IMG/VR virus record: IMGVR_UViG_3300031957_002643
Location: 1-64,000 of that record
Direction: 5' to 3' (one strand)
Length of the DNA stretch: 64,000 nucleotides
Origin: a virus
In this document: piece after piece, positions 42,686-51,429 of the stretch
How positions within the stretch are numbered: position 1 is the first letter of the stretch
Layout of the letters: every line of letters starts with the position of its first letter
The notes under the pieces: model-generated
The model's database searches: none
What the model was told of the DNA's origin: nothing
What the model saw: the letters and a program-made list of their open reading frames with translations, nothing else
Made by a program: the position numbers and the translations under genes

Positions 42686-43504
42686 TTAGATGTACTTTCG
42701 CATTTTTGAGATAAGGGATGCAAATTCATTACCACCAATGACTCGTTCCATTCTATTGCAAATCTCATGCATCTTTATATTGCCACGAGTACCATGGTGA
42801 ACTTCTGACAAGTATAACTCAATGAAGGCAGTCAAGAATGCGGCTTCGTCATCGTTCACCACGACATTAAAATTATCAGAAAGGAAGTGTCTGAGATATG
42901 AACCAACGCGGTTGCGTCCATTTCTTGTATGCGATCTTACTTGTTGAGTGAAATATTCTTTTTTCAAGTCAAAAGTTTCGTATACCCGATTGTTCATCCA
43001 CTTGCACAAATCACGAGTAGGCTCGATACCATTCGTGCCTGATGTGATCAATTTCACTTCACCACGTGACAACCCGCCTTTTTCAATATATTTCTGGAAG
43101 ATCGAATCTGAATGATCGCCAGTCAGACTCGCGGTCATCATTTTATCTATATTCTTTCTGGCGGTATCAGTAATTTGTTCAGCTAGATTGTCGTCGAGAT
43201 GGAAGAAGGAATGAGTCTTACCATCGGTGCGTCTCACGGGCATTTCGCGTCCCGGTTCCCACCAGCCCGTTTCCTTTTCCTGCGCACTCATGTATCGATC
43301 TTCATCATAACGACCGATTTCAACTGCATCACAGGAATAGCACACATAAGGTGCAACTTGCTGACCCTTGCCATTGAAAAGGGCTTCAGCTTCTTCCTTA
43401 CAATACGGACAGTGAACAACCTTATTTGTTGAAGGTGCATCCGTATCCGTTTCGGCTTCTTGTTGGTCCCAAAACGGATCATCCATGGAAAGTGCATTAT
43501 TCAT
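42686..43504 (-). CDS. Zinc-ribbon protein of unknown function, 272 aa
   Basis: ATG 43504 overlaps the guaC stop; GTG 43519 would add 5 residues. CPYCKEEAEAL and YVCYSCDAVEIG (~30-65) form a four-Cys zinc ribbon like those of phage proteins with a CPYC...Y.C..CDA pattern. The C-terminal ~130 residues are helical (FLSDNFNVVVNDDEAAFLTA). No catalytic motif seen. Confidence 0.75.
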   Translation of the reverse strand: MNNALSMDDPFWDQQEAETDTDAPSTNKVVHCPYCKEEAEALFNGKGQQVAPYVCYSCDAVEIGRYDEDRYMSAQEKETGWWEPGREMPVRRTDGKTHSFFHLDDNLAEQITDTARKNIDKMMTASLTGDHSDSIFQKYIEKGGLSRGEVKLITSGTNGIEPTRDLCKWMNNRVYETFDLKKEYFTQQVRSHTRNGRNRVGSYLRHFLSDNFNVVVNDDEAAFLTAFIELYLSEVHHGTRGNIKMHEICNRMERVIGGNEFASLISKMRKYI

Positions 43505-44525
43505 AGTTGTCAGCCACACGATTAGCAGTAATCAGGTTTGCTCTACGGTTCTTGAGTTCTGTGATTTTCTCACAGTTCAGATAGGTACAAGCCGAACGGA
43601 TACCGCCAAGGATATCTTGCACGGTATTATGCACACTACCACGGCTTTGTCTAGCCGTGATCTTTCCTTCTACCGTTCGGTAATTTTTGGTCGAATCGTA
43701 ACCATTGGCTTTCTCGGAAGAGTTACCATAGTGGTAGATCGTTCCATCGCCATTACCATAACCCGGTTCAACGCCTTCTTGGTGATAGGCTAACATACCT
43801 CCAAGCATGACCATATCAGCGCCAAGTGCGAATGCCTTAACCAGATCAGAAGGAAGACGGCACCCACCATCGGAAATGATTTTGGGACACTGGTATTGAA
43901 GTGAGAATTCATCGAACTGATCGAGCAGTGTTGCCTGTGGTACACCGATACCAGTCTTGAGACGGGTGGTACAAACTGATCCAGAACCAATCCCAACTTT
44001 AACATAATCAGGCACAAATTTCAATTCGGTCAGCATATGAAGAATGGCCCATGGATTGGCAAGATTTCCATAGATGAACTTCACGTCATAATTGTCCTTG
44101 CACCATTTCATCAGTGCATGTGCAGTCTTCATATTGGTTTCAGTATGACCGTTAGCTACATCGAAACAAACGAGGCGAACATCATGACCGAACATACCCA
44201 TGATAGATTTGAAATTCTGAATGCTTTCAACATCAGCACCAACCGTTGGGATCATGTATTTGTAGTCGGCACCAACTGCTTTTGCCGCATCCCAATGGAT
44301 CGTTTCTTTGGTTTTTTGAATGGCTGTAAAGATGCGATGTTCTTGTAGCGCCTTGGCCATATGGATGTTACCAATGTTCATCATATTGGAGGCAATAATT
44401 GGAACACCATCAACATCAGGATCAATCAGGTCAACTTTTGCCCGAGAATCGATCTTGCTTACGGGCGCTGGCTTGATCAGTACATCTTTGAAATCGTAGC
44501 CACGTTCGGCGCATTGGAGTGTCAT
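43497..44525 (-). CDS. guaC: GMP reductase
   Basis: 342 residues, the size of bacterial GuaC, without the CBS insert of IMP dehydrogenase. KVGIGSGSVCTTRLKTGIGV (176-195) contains the catalytic Cys185; SDGGCR (~216-221) and MVMLGGMLAYHQEG bind the nucleotide. Converts GMP to IMP with NADPH, shifting purines toward the adenine side. It leads a short minus-strand run and supports nucleotide rebalancing together with thyA and folA. IMPDH is less likely given the GMPR-type GGM.AGHEE-like segment. Confidence 0.88.
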   Translation of the reverse strand: MTLQCAERGYDFKDVLIKPAPVSKIDSRAKVDLIDPDVDGVPIIASNMMNIGNIHMAKALQEHRIFTAIQKTKETIHWDAAKAVGADYKYMIPTVGADVESIQNFKSIMGMFGHDVRLVCFDVANGHTETNMKTAHALMKWCKDNYDVKFIYGNLANPWAILHMLTELKFVPDYVKVGIGSGSVCTTRLKTGIGVPQATLLDQFDEFSLQYQCPKIISDGGCRLPSDLVKAFALGADMVMLGGMLAYHQEGVEPGYGNGDGTIYHYGNSSEKANGYDSTKNYRTVEGKITARQSRGSVHNTVQDILGGIRSACTYLNCEKITELKNRRANLITANRVADNYE

Positions 44526-44534
44526 GTTTAATCC

Positions 44535-44798
44535 TTAATTGTCAACGACCGTGAAAACAGGAGTAGTGTGCATCTTGACCATTCCTGTTGTAATCATCGT
44601 ATCGTCATTGTAAACTTCAAAAGTCAAAGGCCACTTGAAATCGTAGCCACTCTGGAAAAAGAAAAAGTTCTTGGCGGCTTCTTCCAGCATCATCTGATGA
44701 CCATCCATGCTTTTGGTGATCGAACCATACATGATCTTTTCGGTCAGGTATACGTCTTCGTCCTTGGCACGGTAATACAATCTAACAGGCGCGCTCAT
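44535..44798 (-). CDS. Small unknown protein, 87 aa
   Basis: ATG 44798 forms TAATG with the previous stop. Beta-rich (LTFEVYNDDTMITTGMVKMH). No family recognised. Confidence 0.7.
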   Translation of the reverse strand: MSAPVRLYYRAKDEDVYLTEKIMYGSITKSMDGHQMMLEEAAKNFFFFQSGYDFKWPLTFEVYNDDTMITTGMVKMHTTPVFTVVDN

Positions 44799-45445
44799 TA
44801 TTCCCACCACGTTGCTACAATTGGTCTCAACTGATTAATACCAGAATTATCCATAATGTCAAGTTTTCTAAGCCAATATCTCAGATCGGGTGGAACATCG
44901 GGAACGATATGATCGGGGCGCTTCCCGTCACGCGACATCATTGTTCCATCCCAATCAATAGGGCGATCTGTTTCGGTGGATCGAACCTCATTCGCATATG
45001 GATAGAAACCATAGTTGCATTCAACTATTTTGTTCTCTGGTCCATCATTATTCTGTAAATTGAATTCGACATAATCAATGTCGTCATCATGTCTCATCCA
45101 TTTGTGGGCAAAGTCGATTGTTGGCATAAAAAGAACATGTGTCGGATTTTCAAGACAAATCTCATAATACAATTTGGCAAATGAATGTGGTTCGGCGCTG
45201 TTGATTCGGTCGAACGGTTTGAAGAAGAATTGAAGTGGCCGATACCCGAGGTCCATCAACTCTTTTATTATTTTTGGATCATGTGGACCGCTAAGAAGTT
45301 CTTGAGTTTCCTGATTGTCCACCAATGTATCGTATAGCCATTCCATCTTTTCGTGATGATTATCACTAGTTACTGGGTTGAAATGGTCATTGAATTGTGC
45401 AATGGGCATTCCATAGCCCATTGCTTTATTAATTCTTATACCCAA
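44798..45445 (-). CDS. Unknown protein, 215 aa
   Basis: TTG 45445 with AGGAG six bases upstream is preferred; ATG 45421 is also possible, and an ATG at 45562 lies inside the upstream gene. Aromatic-rich, with FFKPFDRINSAEPHSFAKLY and a Trp-rich end (PPDLRYWLRKLD). Function not recognised. Confidence 0.7.
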   Translation of the reverse strand: MGIRINKAMGYGMPIAQFNDHFNPVTSDNHHEKMEWLYDTLVDNQETQELLSGPHDPKIIKELMDLGYRPLQFFFKPFDRINSAEPHSFAKLYYEICLENPTHVLFMPTIDFAHKWMRHDDDIDYVEFNLQNNDGPENKIVECNYGFYPYANEVRSTETDRPIDWDGTMMSRDGKRPDHIVPDVPPDLRYWLRKLDIMDNSGINQLRPIVATWWE

Positions 45446-45446
45446 A

Positions 45447-45629
45447 TTATTCTCCTGCGAGCTTATCCTGAATCGATGATAGGATAAGAGCAGGGTCTTC
45501 TTCATTTTCGAGCATGTGCATGGTCGAAGAAATGATACCCATAAGCACTTCGTTGCGCTCATTGGCTTCCTTCAATTGGCGCTCTCGCGCTTCCAGATAG
45601 GTTGATGGTTCAACGGCTAGTCTTGGCAT
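45447..45629 (-). CDS. Small helical protein, 60 aa
   Basis: Charged heptad-like helix (YLEARERQLKEANERNEVLM), a probable short coiled coil. Ends in an AGGAG that serves the next gene. Confidence 0.68.
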   Translation of the reverse strand: MPRLAVEPSTYLEARERQLKEANERNEVLMGIISSTMHMLENEEDPALILSSIQDKLAGE

Positions 45630-45681
45630 CGGGAATCTCCACTATTTCTTCAACCATTATATGATATTTTCGACCATCGGT

Positions 45682-45864
45682 TTAATCGTCTTGATTGTTT
45701 TCAATTTCGTGATCATGGGCCATCAGCCATCCATCACAAAACGCATTCACCAAATGATCATCTTCGAACGGACAAGCGTCTGAAACAGAGAGACCAGCTT
45801 CATACATATCGTATCCGGTCTGTTGTGCATCCAGAACAGATGTTTGATCATCAAAATCAGCCAT
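45682..45864 (-). CDS. Rmf/CrpP-like small protein, 60 aa
   Basis: The pattern A-Q-x-x-GY....AG.S...CPF......F..GW..AH follows ribosome modulation factor (RMF) and the related CrpP proteins in length and spacing. RMF binds the 30S platform and helps form inactive ribosome dimers. Here flanks are acidic instead of basic, which argues against direct rRNA binding. The start overlaps the upstream stop by 8 bases. Confidence 0.6.
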   Translation of the reverse strand: MADFDDQTSVLDAQQTGYDMYEAGLSVSDACPFEDDHLVNAFCDGWLMAHDHEIENNQDD

Positions 45865-46300
45865 CTTGATTCTCCTCGTCCAGCGCGTTCAGATCGACCA
45901 CGCCATAGGTTTCAGGATATTCCACGAACAGTTTGTTGTGAAGCCAGTCATTGGTGATGGGTGCGTTTTCGGGGAGCTTACTCAACCCGGTGCCCAGACC
46001 GTCAGACGGAATGACCACAATAGAACCGGCTTTCAGATGTTTCTCGACCGGCTGAAGATCGATTTCCAGATATACGATGAATTTTTCATGATCGTGTTCA
46101 TCCGTTTCGATCCACATGTCTTGCGGATTCATCCCCGGCGAGAACTTCGTTGCGACACCCAGCGCATTGGGTTCACCGCGCATGCTCTTGGCTTGGCCAC
46201 CCATCCCGATACGGAGCAGGTTGTCACCGAATAGGTAAACGCGATCTTGATTTTGTTTCAGGTCGGATCGTTCAATCCAGTTTTGATATGCAACAGGCAT
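45857..46300 (-). CDS. Conserved phage protein with FGDN...GGQA...NAxGVxTK motif, 147 aa
   Basis: VYLFGDNLLRIGMGGQAKSM then NALGVATKFSP (~20-55) is a Gly-rich signature seen in many large phages and some bacteria; it looks like a nucleotide- or ADP-ribose-type binding loop, but that is not proven. A later VVIPSDGLGTGLSKLP may be a second binding loop. A TTGACA-17-TATACT promoter lies just upstream. Confidence 0.75.
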   Translation of the reverse strand: MPVAYQNWIERSDLKQNQDRVYLFGDNLLRIGMGGQAKSMRGEPNALGVATKFSPGMNPQDMWIETDEHDHEKFIVYLEIDLQPVEKHLKAGSIVVIPSDGLGTGLSKLPENAPITNDWLHNKLFVEYPETYGVVDLNALDEENQDG

Positions 46301-46321
46301 AGTAATCTCCCTATTATGACT

Positions 46322-46350
46322 AGTATATCAGGAAGATTTGGATTTGTCAA
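46322..46350 (-). promoter_or_regulatory. Host-type promoter TTGACA-17-TATACT
   Basis: On the minus strand TTGACA (46345-46350) and TATACT (46322-46327) are 17 bases apart, 22 bases before the ATG at 46300. Expected to be read by the host housekeeping sigma factor early in infection. Confidence 0.75.
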
Positions 46351-46534
46351 ATGCTCTATACAGTTCCAATAATTTTCTTGGTGTTAATGAAAATGTAGTT
46401 TCAAGGTCATGTTCTGTGGAAACTTTAAATGATGCCAAGTCGTCAGCATGTTTGATATAATATTCAGTCAGCTCTTGAACGACTTCGATATCACTCATTT
46501 CTGAAATTCTGGGAATCACACAGTCACCAGCCAT
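46328..46534 (-). CDS. Small unknown protein, 68 aa
   Basis: AAGGAC before the ATG. Helical, with no recognised motif. Its 3' end encodes the -35 region of the next promoter. Confidence 0.68.
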   Translation of the reverse strand: MAGDCVIPRISEMSDIEVVQELTEYYIKHADDLASFKVSTEHDLETTFSLTPRKLLELYRAFDKSKSS

Positions 46535-46568
46535 AGCCTTTGTCCTTATGTTTATTGGTATTGAAAGT

Positions 46569-46597
46569 ATTAAACCTTAACAGGAGCGAGGCGTCAA
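46569..46597 (-). promoter_or_regulatory. Host-type promoter TTGACG-17-TTTAAT
   Basis: TTGACG (46592-46597) and TTTAAT (46569-46574), 17-base spacer, upstream of the gene ending at 46328; lies at the 3' end of the preceding gene. Confidence 0.6.
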
Positions 46598-46974
46598 GAC
46601 GTTTTGTCTTGTTTTGCCGCTTCAACCTGTTCTTTCATAAGGGAAAGTACTGCTTTGTAGGTTTCGTTGATGGAATCATCAACCAAGAAGGGATATTGTT
46701 TTTCATTCATCCCGTAAGCGGAGAAGATAGATATCAACAAGAACACGCTTGCTGGATGCTGGTGATCATAATCGATGGAGTTTAATGCATCGATGAAGTG
46801 AGATGGAATTTGTGTCAAAGCATGCTTCACGACCTCTTCGAGCGTGTAGTAGGTCTTCATGTTTTGTCTAAACCAACGTCTTAATGCAATACTTTGATCG
46901 GCTTCATCGGGTGGAATGAAATAAAAGTAGTGTTCATCCGTTGGAATATCATTGGTATCGACTTCTTTTCCCAT
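46594..46974 (-). CDS. Unknown protein, 126 aa
   Basis: ATG 46974, 4 bases after the preceding stop; the longer frame to 47031 overlaps that gene. Aromatic acidic N-terminus (TDEHYFYFIPPDEADQS), then helices. Function unknown. Confidence 0.7.
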   Translation of the reverse strand: MGKEVDTNDIPTDEHYFYFIPPDEADQSIALRRWFRQNMKTYYTLEEVVKHALTQIPSHFIDALNSIDYDHQHPASVFLLISIFSAYGMNEKQYPFLVDDSINETYKAVLSLMKEQVEAAKQDKTS

Positions 46975-46978
46975 AACT

Positions 46979-47620
46979 TTACTTATAGAGATCGAGTTCC
47001 TTAGTAAGATTATCAATGGCCACAACATCACGTGTTTGATAGAACATATTTGTTCTAAAGATACGGTCTTGTTTGATCAAGCCAAGGACAAATGCTTTTC
47101 TTCCAGTATTGAACTGTTCTTCAGTAAAGGATGGAACATATTCATCCTTTACTTGTTGGACATATTCCAGATAGGCAGTATGTTCCAGTGCAAGCACCAT
47201 CATATCGAGATCATGGAAGAAATTGATCAGAAATTCGTTCTGATTTTTCGGGTCCATGTACAGGATCATTCTGGAAATGTTTTTAGAAATCGACTTCCAG
47301 TCGGAACCAAAGATTTTCCGATTCTTGCTGATCCATTTGTGTGCATAACGCGCACTGACTTCTTCGTTGTCGCTGCGTTTTACATGATAAATGATATCAT
47401 GGAAGATAATTGCTCCACAAAGCAATTGCCATTCTGATGCGTCGAACAGGTCTTTGTAATCACACGCAAGTAGGTAAAGAGACTTGATGTGATCAAGATT
47501 ATGGTAATGACGGCTGTCCTCACCATATCGCTCCATCACATCAAGCATGAATTCCGCATAATCAGAATTAGACCCGGTGAAATCTGTAATCAGATTATCA
47601 AGAACTGAATCGTTTTTCAT
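46979..47620 (-). CDS. HD-domain phosphohydrolase-like protein, 213 aa
   Basis: ATG 47620 preferred; the in-frame start at 47674 lies in the upstream gene. RHYHNLDHIKSLY, AIIFHDIIYHV and FFHDLDMMVL give the H...HD...D metal ligands of the predicted HD-superfamily phosphohydrolases, which usually act on nucleotides. The exact substrate is not evident. Confidence 0.8.
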   Translation of the reverse strand: MKNDSVLDNLITDFTGSNSDYAEFMLDVMERYGEDSRHYHNLDHIKSLYLLACDYKDLFDASEWQLLCGAIIFHDIIYHVKRSDNEEVSARYAHKWISKNRKIFGSDWKSISKNISRMILYMDPKNQNEFLINFFHDLDMMVLALEHTAYLEYVQQVKDEYVPSFTEEQFNTGRKAFVLGLIKQDRIFRTNMFYQTRDVVAIDNLTKELDLYK

Positions 47621-48386
47621 ATTCTTTGACCTTCTTATCCAAAGATATAAGAAATTTCTTTTTCGCAGCTTCAATTTTTTCGCCCCACATATCTTTGAGT
47701 TCTTGGATGGTCCAAGTCGTTTCCTTGCGGCTGTTTGAAACGATACTCAGTACGAACGAATCGGTCGAAGGGATGGAGGCGAAACAGCCATCAGGCAAGT
47801 CTTCAAGCATGACGGAAACCAGATCATAGGTACCATCACCGTTGACACGGTAACCGAAAGTTGGTTCCGGTCGGACATTCTGTTCAAGAAGCGTGCTCAT
47901 TTCCATGTCCCAAAACGCAATATTGAATTTCAGCGTTGGGAAATGTTTTACGATCAGATCAAGATCACTGTTGAATTCATCACAATCTGGCCATTTGCCG
48001 GAATTTTGAAATTGCATGATCGTGCCGTCAGGATGAACCCAACCATGAGGACCACTAATGTATGATGATGCAACCCAATGATTATTCAAATGGTTCAACT
48101 CATTGATATGCTCAAACGATTCCAACCAATCGTTGTGCGCATCCCAAAGTGCCGATCTGACTGCTTGGGATTGATCATCATCATCCGAACTGCGCCCCCA
48201 TAACAGTTGGGTCAATTTTTCATTGAACGAGTGATCATTGCACACATAAATGGGATACGAAAGCGCATAGTCCGTTCTGCGAATGATTTCCATCGCTTCC
48301 ACAGGATCAATCGAGTCGCCCCAAATTAGCGTAGCTGGCCATTTTGAGGCGAAACCGATGCTACCAGTTTGTTCAATTTTTTCCAT
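47598..48386 (-). CDS. Unknown protein, 262 aa
   Basis: Contains SSYISGPHGWVHPDGTIMQF (~110-130) and a C-terminal coiled helix (EKIEAAKKKFLISLDKKVKE). The start adjoins the RNA ligase stop. No family assigned. Confidence 0.75.
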   Translation of the reverse strand: MEKIEQTGSIGFASKWPATLIWGDSIDPVEAMEIIRRTDYALSYPIYVCNDHSFNEKLTQLLWGRSSDDDDQSQAVRSALWDAHNDWLESFEHINELNHLNNHWVASSYISGPHGWVHPDGTIMQFQNSGKWPDCDEFNSDLDLIVKHFPTLKFNIAFWDMEMSTLLEQNVRPEPTFGYRVNGDGTYDLVSVMLEDLPDGCFASIPSTDSFVLSIVSNSRKETTWTIQELKDMWGEKIEAAKKKFLISLDKKVKEYEKRFSS

Positions 48387-49570
48387 CAGTTGAACTCCGT
48401 TCCACCTTTACGGGTCAGATAGTCAGGTGAAACCCATTTTGCAATTTTCCGACCATACACAGGATGGCGAGTTGAAGACGCACTGGTAATCACGACACCT
48501 TCACGAACGTTGGTGTTAGAGATCGTATCCAGTCCATCACGAAGTGCTTCGATCTTCTCGCGATCAAAGGGGCCACGATACAGGGATGGAACCTTTTCAA
48601 CGCCAAGGCGACCGAAAATTTCATCTCGGAAATCAACACCAAGGAATGAACCATCATGAATGGCATCGAAGAACATGATCTTGGGAGACTGTTCACCATA
48701 TGCCAAATCTTGAATGCCACGACCGAACACTTCACCAAACATGGTAAAAACACCACGAGTGATATTGTCTTTGACCAGAAGATTAGTAATCTTTTCAAAG
48801 ATTCCCATTTCTTCGTCCATAGCAAGCAAGGTCTTCACGTAGACATTCTTTGCTGCATTCTTTTCGTTGTTCTTGAACACAAGACCACGCGCACCAAGCC
48901 CTTTGGACGTGATGTAGATGTTTCCATTCGGGCCGAACAGATCACCATGAGGATGTTCCAGATCGAGAATGATACCAATTTGAACATTGGTGCCATGGAT
49001 TTTTTCAGTGACGGAGACTTCTTCCCCGACATAGAACATGTCCGTGACCTTTTGGATGGAATCAAAATCATACTTACAAGTATGTTGTGCAAAGCCACCC
49101 ATGACTTCACCGGCCATACTAGTAGGGACAGGCGGTTCATATTTCACAATGCCCAGAAGATCGGCAACATCTGCACCCGGTCCAAGATCGCGGACAGGCA
49201 GATCATTGTCTTTCATGTATTCGAACGAAAGACGGGCACGGACTTCAGGTTCAGACAGGGCGAATAGAATACCTTGGGACAGGATATCACGCAGACGAAT
49301 TGCCTTCACGCGATCACCTTTGGAACCGGCAAGGATGCCCTTGCCCTTGCTCTCATCCCAGAAGCCCAGCTTGAGAAGCCATTCCGGCACAACTGCACCT
49401 TCCGGCACATATACCACCCAATCACCTTGCTTATAACGAGGAGAACCATCTTCCAGCTTTGCAGAAATGCAAGTGTAACCACGGATTTGTACCAGAGACA
49501 GGCGATCAGCATTCGGGTGATCAACAACCGGCTCAGTAATTAGTTCGATTTTAACTTCAAATTCAGACAT
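48386..49570 (-). CDS. RNA ligase, DRB0094-type
   Basis: 394 residues. N-terminal ~100 residues look like the OB-type domain (FEVKIELITEPVVDHPNADR) seen in DRB0094-family ligases. Motif I is VTEKIHGTNVQIG with Lys190 as the AMP-accepting residue; REGVVITS (~361-368) and IAKWVSPDYL (~377-386) are motifs IV and V. These enzymes seal RNA ends with ATP, often 3'-OH/5'-PO4 nicks. It may repair RNAs cleaved by host defence nucleases; that role is inferred. Confidence 0.85.
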   Translation of the reverse strand: MSEFEVKIELITEPVVDHPNADRLSLVQIRGYTCISAKLEDGSPRYKQGDWVVYVPEGAVVPEWLLKLGFWDESKGKGILAGSKGDRVKAIRLRDILSQGILFALSEPEVRARLSFEYMKDNDLPVRDLGPGADVADLLGIVKYEPPVPTSMAGEVMGGFAQHTCKYDFDSIQKVTDMFYVGEEVSVTEKIHGTNVQIGIILDLEHPHGDLFGPNGNIYITSKGLGARGLVFKNNEKNAAKNVYVKTLLAMDEEMGIFEKITNLLVKDNITRGVFTMFGEVFGRGIQDLAYGEQSPKIMFFDAIHDGSFLGVDFRDEIFGRLGVEKVPSLYRGPFDREKIEALRDGLDTISNTNVREGVVITSASSTRHPVYGRKIAKWVSPDYLTRKGGTEFN

Positions 49571-49920
49571 TATTCTTTCTCGGGTAACTTTTGCGTCACG
49601 ACGACAGTATCAGGAACTTCCATGGCAAGCAAGGTGGAATAGCCACGGTCGCTCAAGGAAATTTTCATTGGCCAATCAGGGATCGGGACATCTTCGTCCA
49701 GAGGTTCGACACCGATGTTCCAAACAGCTTCAAATGCGGCGTACATCGCAGTCACGCGAAGTCCATGACCATTTTCGTCACGGATTTCAACTGCTGCATT
49801 GACGCCTTTGTTCCCCAACCAGCAATCGATCTCATCGGGTTCGCCGGGTATGGTGCCCTCGATCTCGAACAGATCATCACTGGCACCATAAAATTGAAGA
49901 GTTCTAGTAGCTGTAGACAT
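49570..49920 (-). CDS. Conserved small phage protein, 116 aa
   Basis: Starts STATRTLQFYGASDDLFEIE, a start seen on a widespread phage family of unknown function. Beta-rich. Overlaps the RNA ligase ATG (stop and start share bases). Confidence 0.72.
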   Translation of the reverse strand: MSTATRTLQFYGASDDLFEIEGTIPGEPDEIDCWLGNKGVNAAVEIRDENGHGLRVTAMYAAFEAVWNIGVEPLDEDVPIPDWPMKISLSDRGYSTLLAMEVPDTVVVTQKLPEKE

Positions 49921-50768
49921 TATGCACGCTCTTTTCTTTGTTCATCAGTCATGATGATCTTACCCTTATTGTCGATCCAGTCTTCCAGATCAGCAAGGGT
50001 GAACCATCCGCAATTGTGAATACGCTGTTCTGCCGGGTTCAGCCAGAAAATGATTTCCGTTTCCTCGTCATTGTTCCATTTGGGTGACAGGGCAAAATAG
50101 CGACAACCGGTTTCCTTGAGACGATCTTCAATGCCAGTCTTATGGACGGCTTTTGCCAGACGTTGTTTGGATTCGTCTTCGGCCCCGAATTCGTCCAGTT
50201 CGTCCTTGGTGAAGCTGTCAATGTTGACGAACACCAAACCACCAGAACGGAAGCCCTCAACGTCCAAGGACTTGCACGTCATCTTGCCATCAAGGAACAT
50301 CTGATGAATCTTCTTCAGATTGTCACCATATTCCTTACCAGAAACCATCACCAGAAATGATTTCTTGTCCCATGCCGCGACAAGTGCCTGACCATCTTCT
50401 TTGGCACGTCTGCGAAGGGAAAGAAGTTCGGAATTCAAATAGCATTTCGGTCCCAGCACATTTTCTAGTTTCACATCAGCCGTCGCGTCGAGATAGCGCC
50501 AACTGCCAATATTGGAACTGAACATGAAGACTTCACCAAGATCATTTTCGACCAGACATACTTCCTTGCCATTTTTGACCTTGAACCGGTCGATGCCGAT
50601 TTTGTTGGTATCATTCAGATCAATACCCAGCAATTGCGTGAGTTCACGCATGCCCCATTCATGTTCCGCACAGAAATCAAAACCAAGGGATACACCGCAC
50701 AGCCCGTCAGACGCATACATGCGGTCATAATCTTTGATGAAACCAATGTTATTAAAAGTGCGGCGCAT
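49920..50768 (-). CDS. Unknown protein, 282 aa
   Basis: AGGAG before the ATG. Mixed alpha/beta with a Trp/Cys-rich C-terminus (NCGWFTLADLEDWIDNKGKI). Own promoter at 50788-50816. Not recognised. Confidence 0.75.
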   Translation of the reverse strand: MRRTFNNIGFIKDYDRMYASDGLCGVSLGFDFCAEHEWGMRELTQLLGIDLNDTNKIGIDRFKVKNGKEVCLVENDLGEVFMFSSNIGSWRYLDATADVKLENVLGPKCYLNSELLSLRRRAKEDGQALVAAWDKKSFLVMVSGKEYGDNLKKIHQMFLDGKMTCKSLDVEGFRSGGLVFVNIDSFTKDELDEFGAEDESKQRLAKAVHKTGIEDRLKETGCRYFALSPKWNNDEETEIIFWLNPAEQRIHNCGWFTLADLEDWIDNKGKIIMTDEQRKERA

Positions 50769-50787
50769 GATATTTCTCCTTATATAA

Positions 50788-50816
50788 ACGTTAACAGATT
50801 ATCTTTAATCTGTCAA
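50788..50816 (-). promoter_or_regulatory. Host-type promoter TTGACA-17-TAACGT with internal inverted repeat
   Basis: TTGACA (50811-50816) overlaps the last codons of the upstream gene; TAACGT (50788-50793) is a weak -10 at 17 bases, and a TTATAT lies further down. The spacer and -35 contain an 8-base inverted repeat (50794-50813), a possible operator or short hairpin. Confidence 0.5.
50794..50813. promoter_or_regulatory. Inverted repeat ACAGATTA-TCTT-TAATCTGT
   Basis: Perfect 8-base arms with a 4-base loop spanning the stop codon of the gene at 50805 and the -35/spacer of the next promoter. Could bind a dimeric repressor or form an attenuating hairpin. Confidence 0.5.
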
Positions 50817-51377
50817 TCCTTCTTCGGCTTTGATTTGATCAACAATTTCTTTGGCAATTCGTGCACGTTCTGCAAGTTCTTCGTCAGTAGGACCATACAT
50901 CGCATCATAAGATGCTCGTGTAGTTTTGGCCAATCGATTGGCTTTCGAGTTCAAGAAATTGTTTGCTTCGCGGTGAAACCGCACCAAGGCGGTTTCAATC
51001 GCGTGAAGAACCTCACCAGCCAGATTAGCCCATTCCTTGGTCATATTGTCAGGAAGATTGAAAATCAGGGAATACTCACACAACCGGGTGATGTCATTGA
51101 AATCGAAATTGATTGAATCACCAAGAACCAGATCAGGAGAATTCCTGACAGCATCGAGCACCATATTGGTTTGAAGATCATGCATGCTCTGAGGATCATC
51201 AACGAAATCTTCGAACGGTTCAGAGACATCACTGAAGATGTTGCACAGATCACCGTCAACCCATTCATATCCGTTACCATGGCCCAACAGGGCATGCGCC
51301 AGAGCCTTGGACTTGTTCGGATAAATGGTGGGATATTTGGAAATAGTATCCAGAATCCATTCATCAATTTTGTTCAT
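50805..51377 (-). CDS. Unknown helical protein, paralogue of the next gene upstream, 190 aa
   Basis: ATG 51377 preceded by GGAG is preferred over TTG 51389. MNKIDEWILDTISKYPTIYP, NKSKALAHALLGHGNGYEWV and the later NLPDNMTKEWANLAGEVL align with the protein at 51426-52013, a clear tandem duplication. Function unknown. Confidence 0.78.
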   Translation of the reverse strand: MNKIDEWILDTISKYPTIYPNKSKALAHALLGHGNGYEWVDGDLCNIFSDVSEPFEDFVDDPQSMHDLQTNMVLDAVRNSPDLVLGDSINFDFNDITRLCEYSLIFNLPDNMTKEWANLAGEVLHAIETALVRFHREANNFLNSKANRLAKTTRASYDAMYGPTDEELAERARIAKEIVDQIKAEEGLTD

Positions 51378-51400
51378 GGTCTTCTCCAAACAATACTGGC

Positions 51401-51429
51401 ACTATAACAGACAAATGGAAGTTTGTCAA
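51401..51429 (-). promoter_or_regulatory. Host-type promoter TTGACA-17-TATAGT
   Basis: TTGACA (51424-51429) and TATAGT (51401-51406), 17-base spacer, 23 bases before the ATG at 51377. A 6-base inverted repeat (GACAAA/TTTGTC, 51410-51427) overlaps the -35. Confidence 0.8.

Noticed and set aside
42682-42689. CTAAATAA as a late promoter for the small TTG-start gene
   Set aside because: The bases are the end codons of the zinc-ribbon gene and the downstream gene has a good ribosome site in a coupled position; a chance match is likely.
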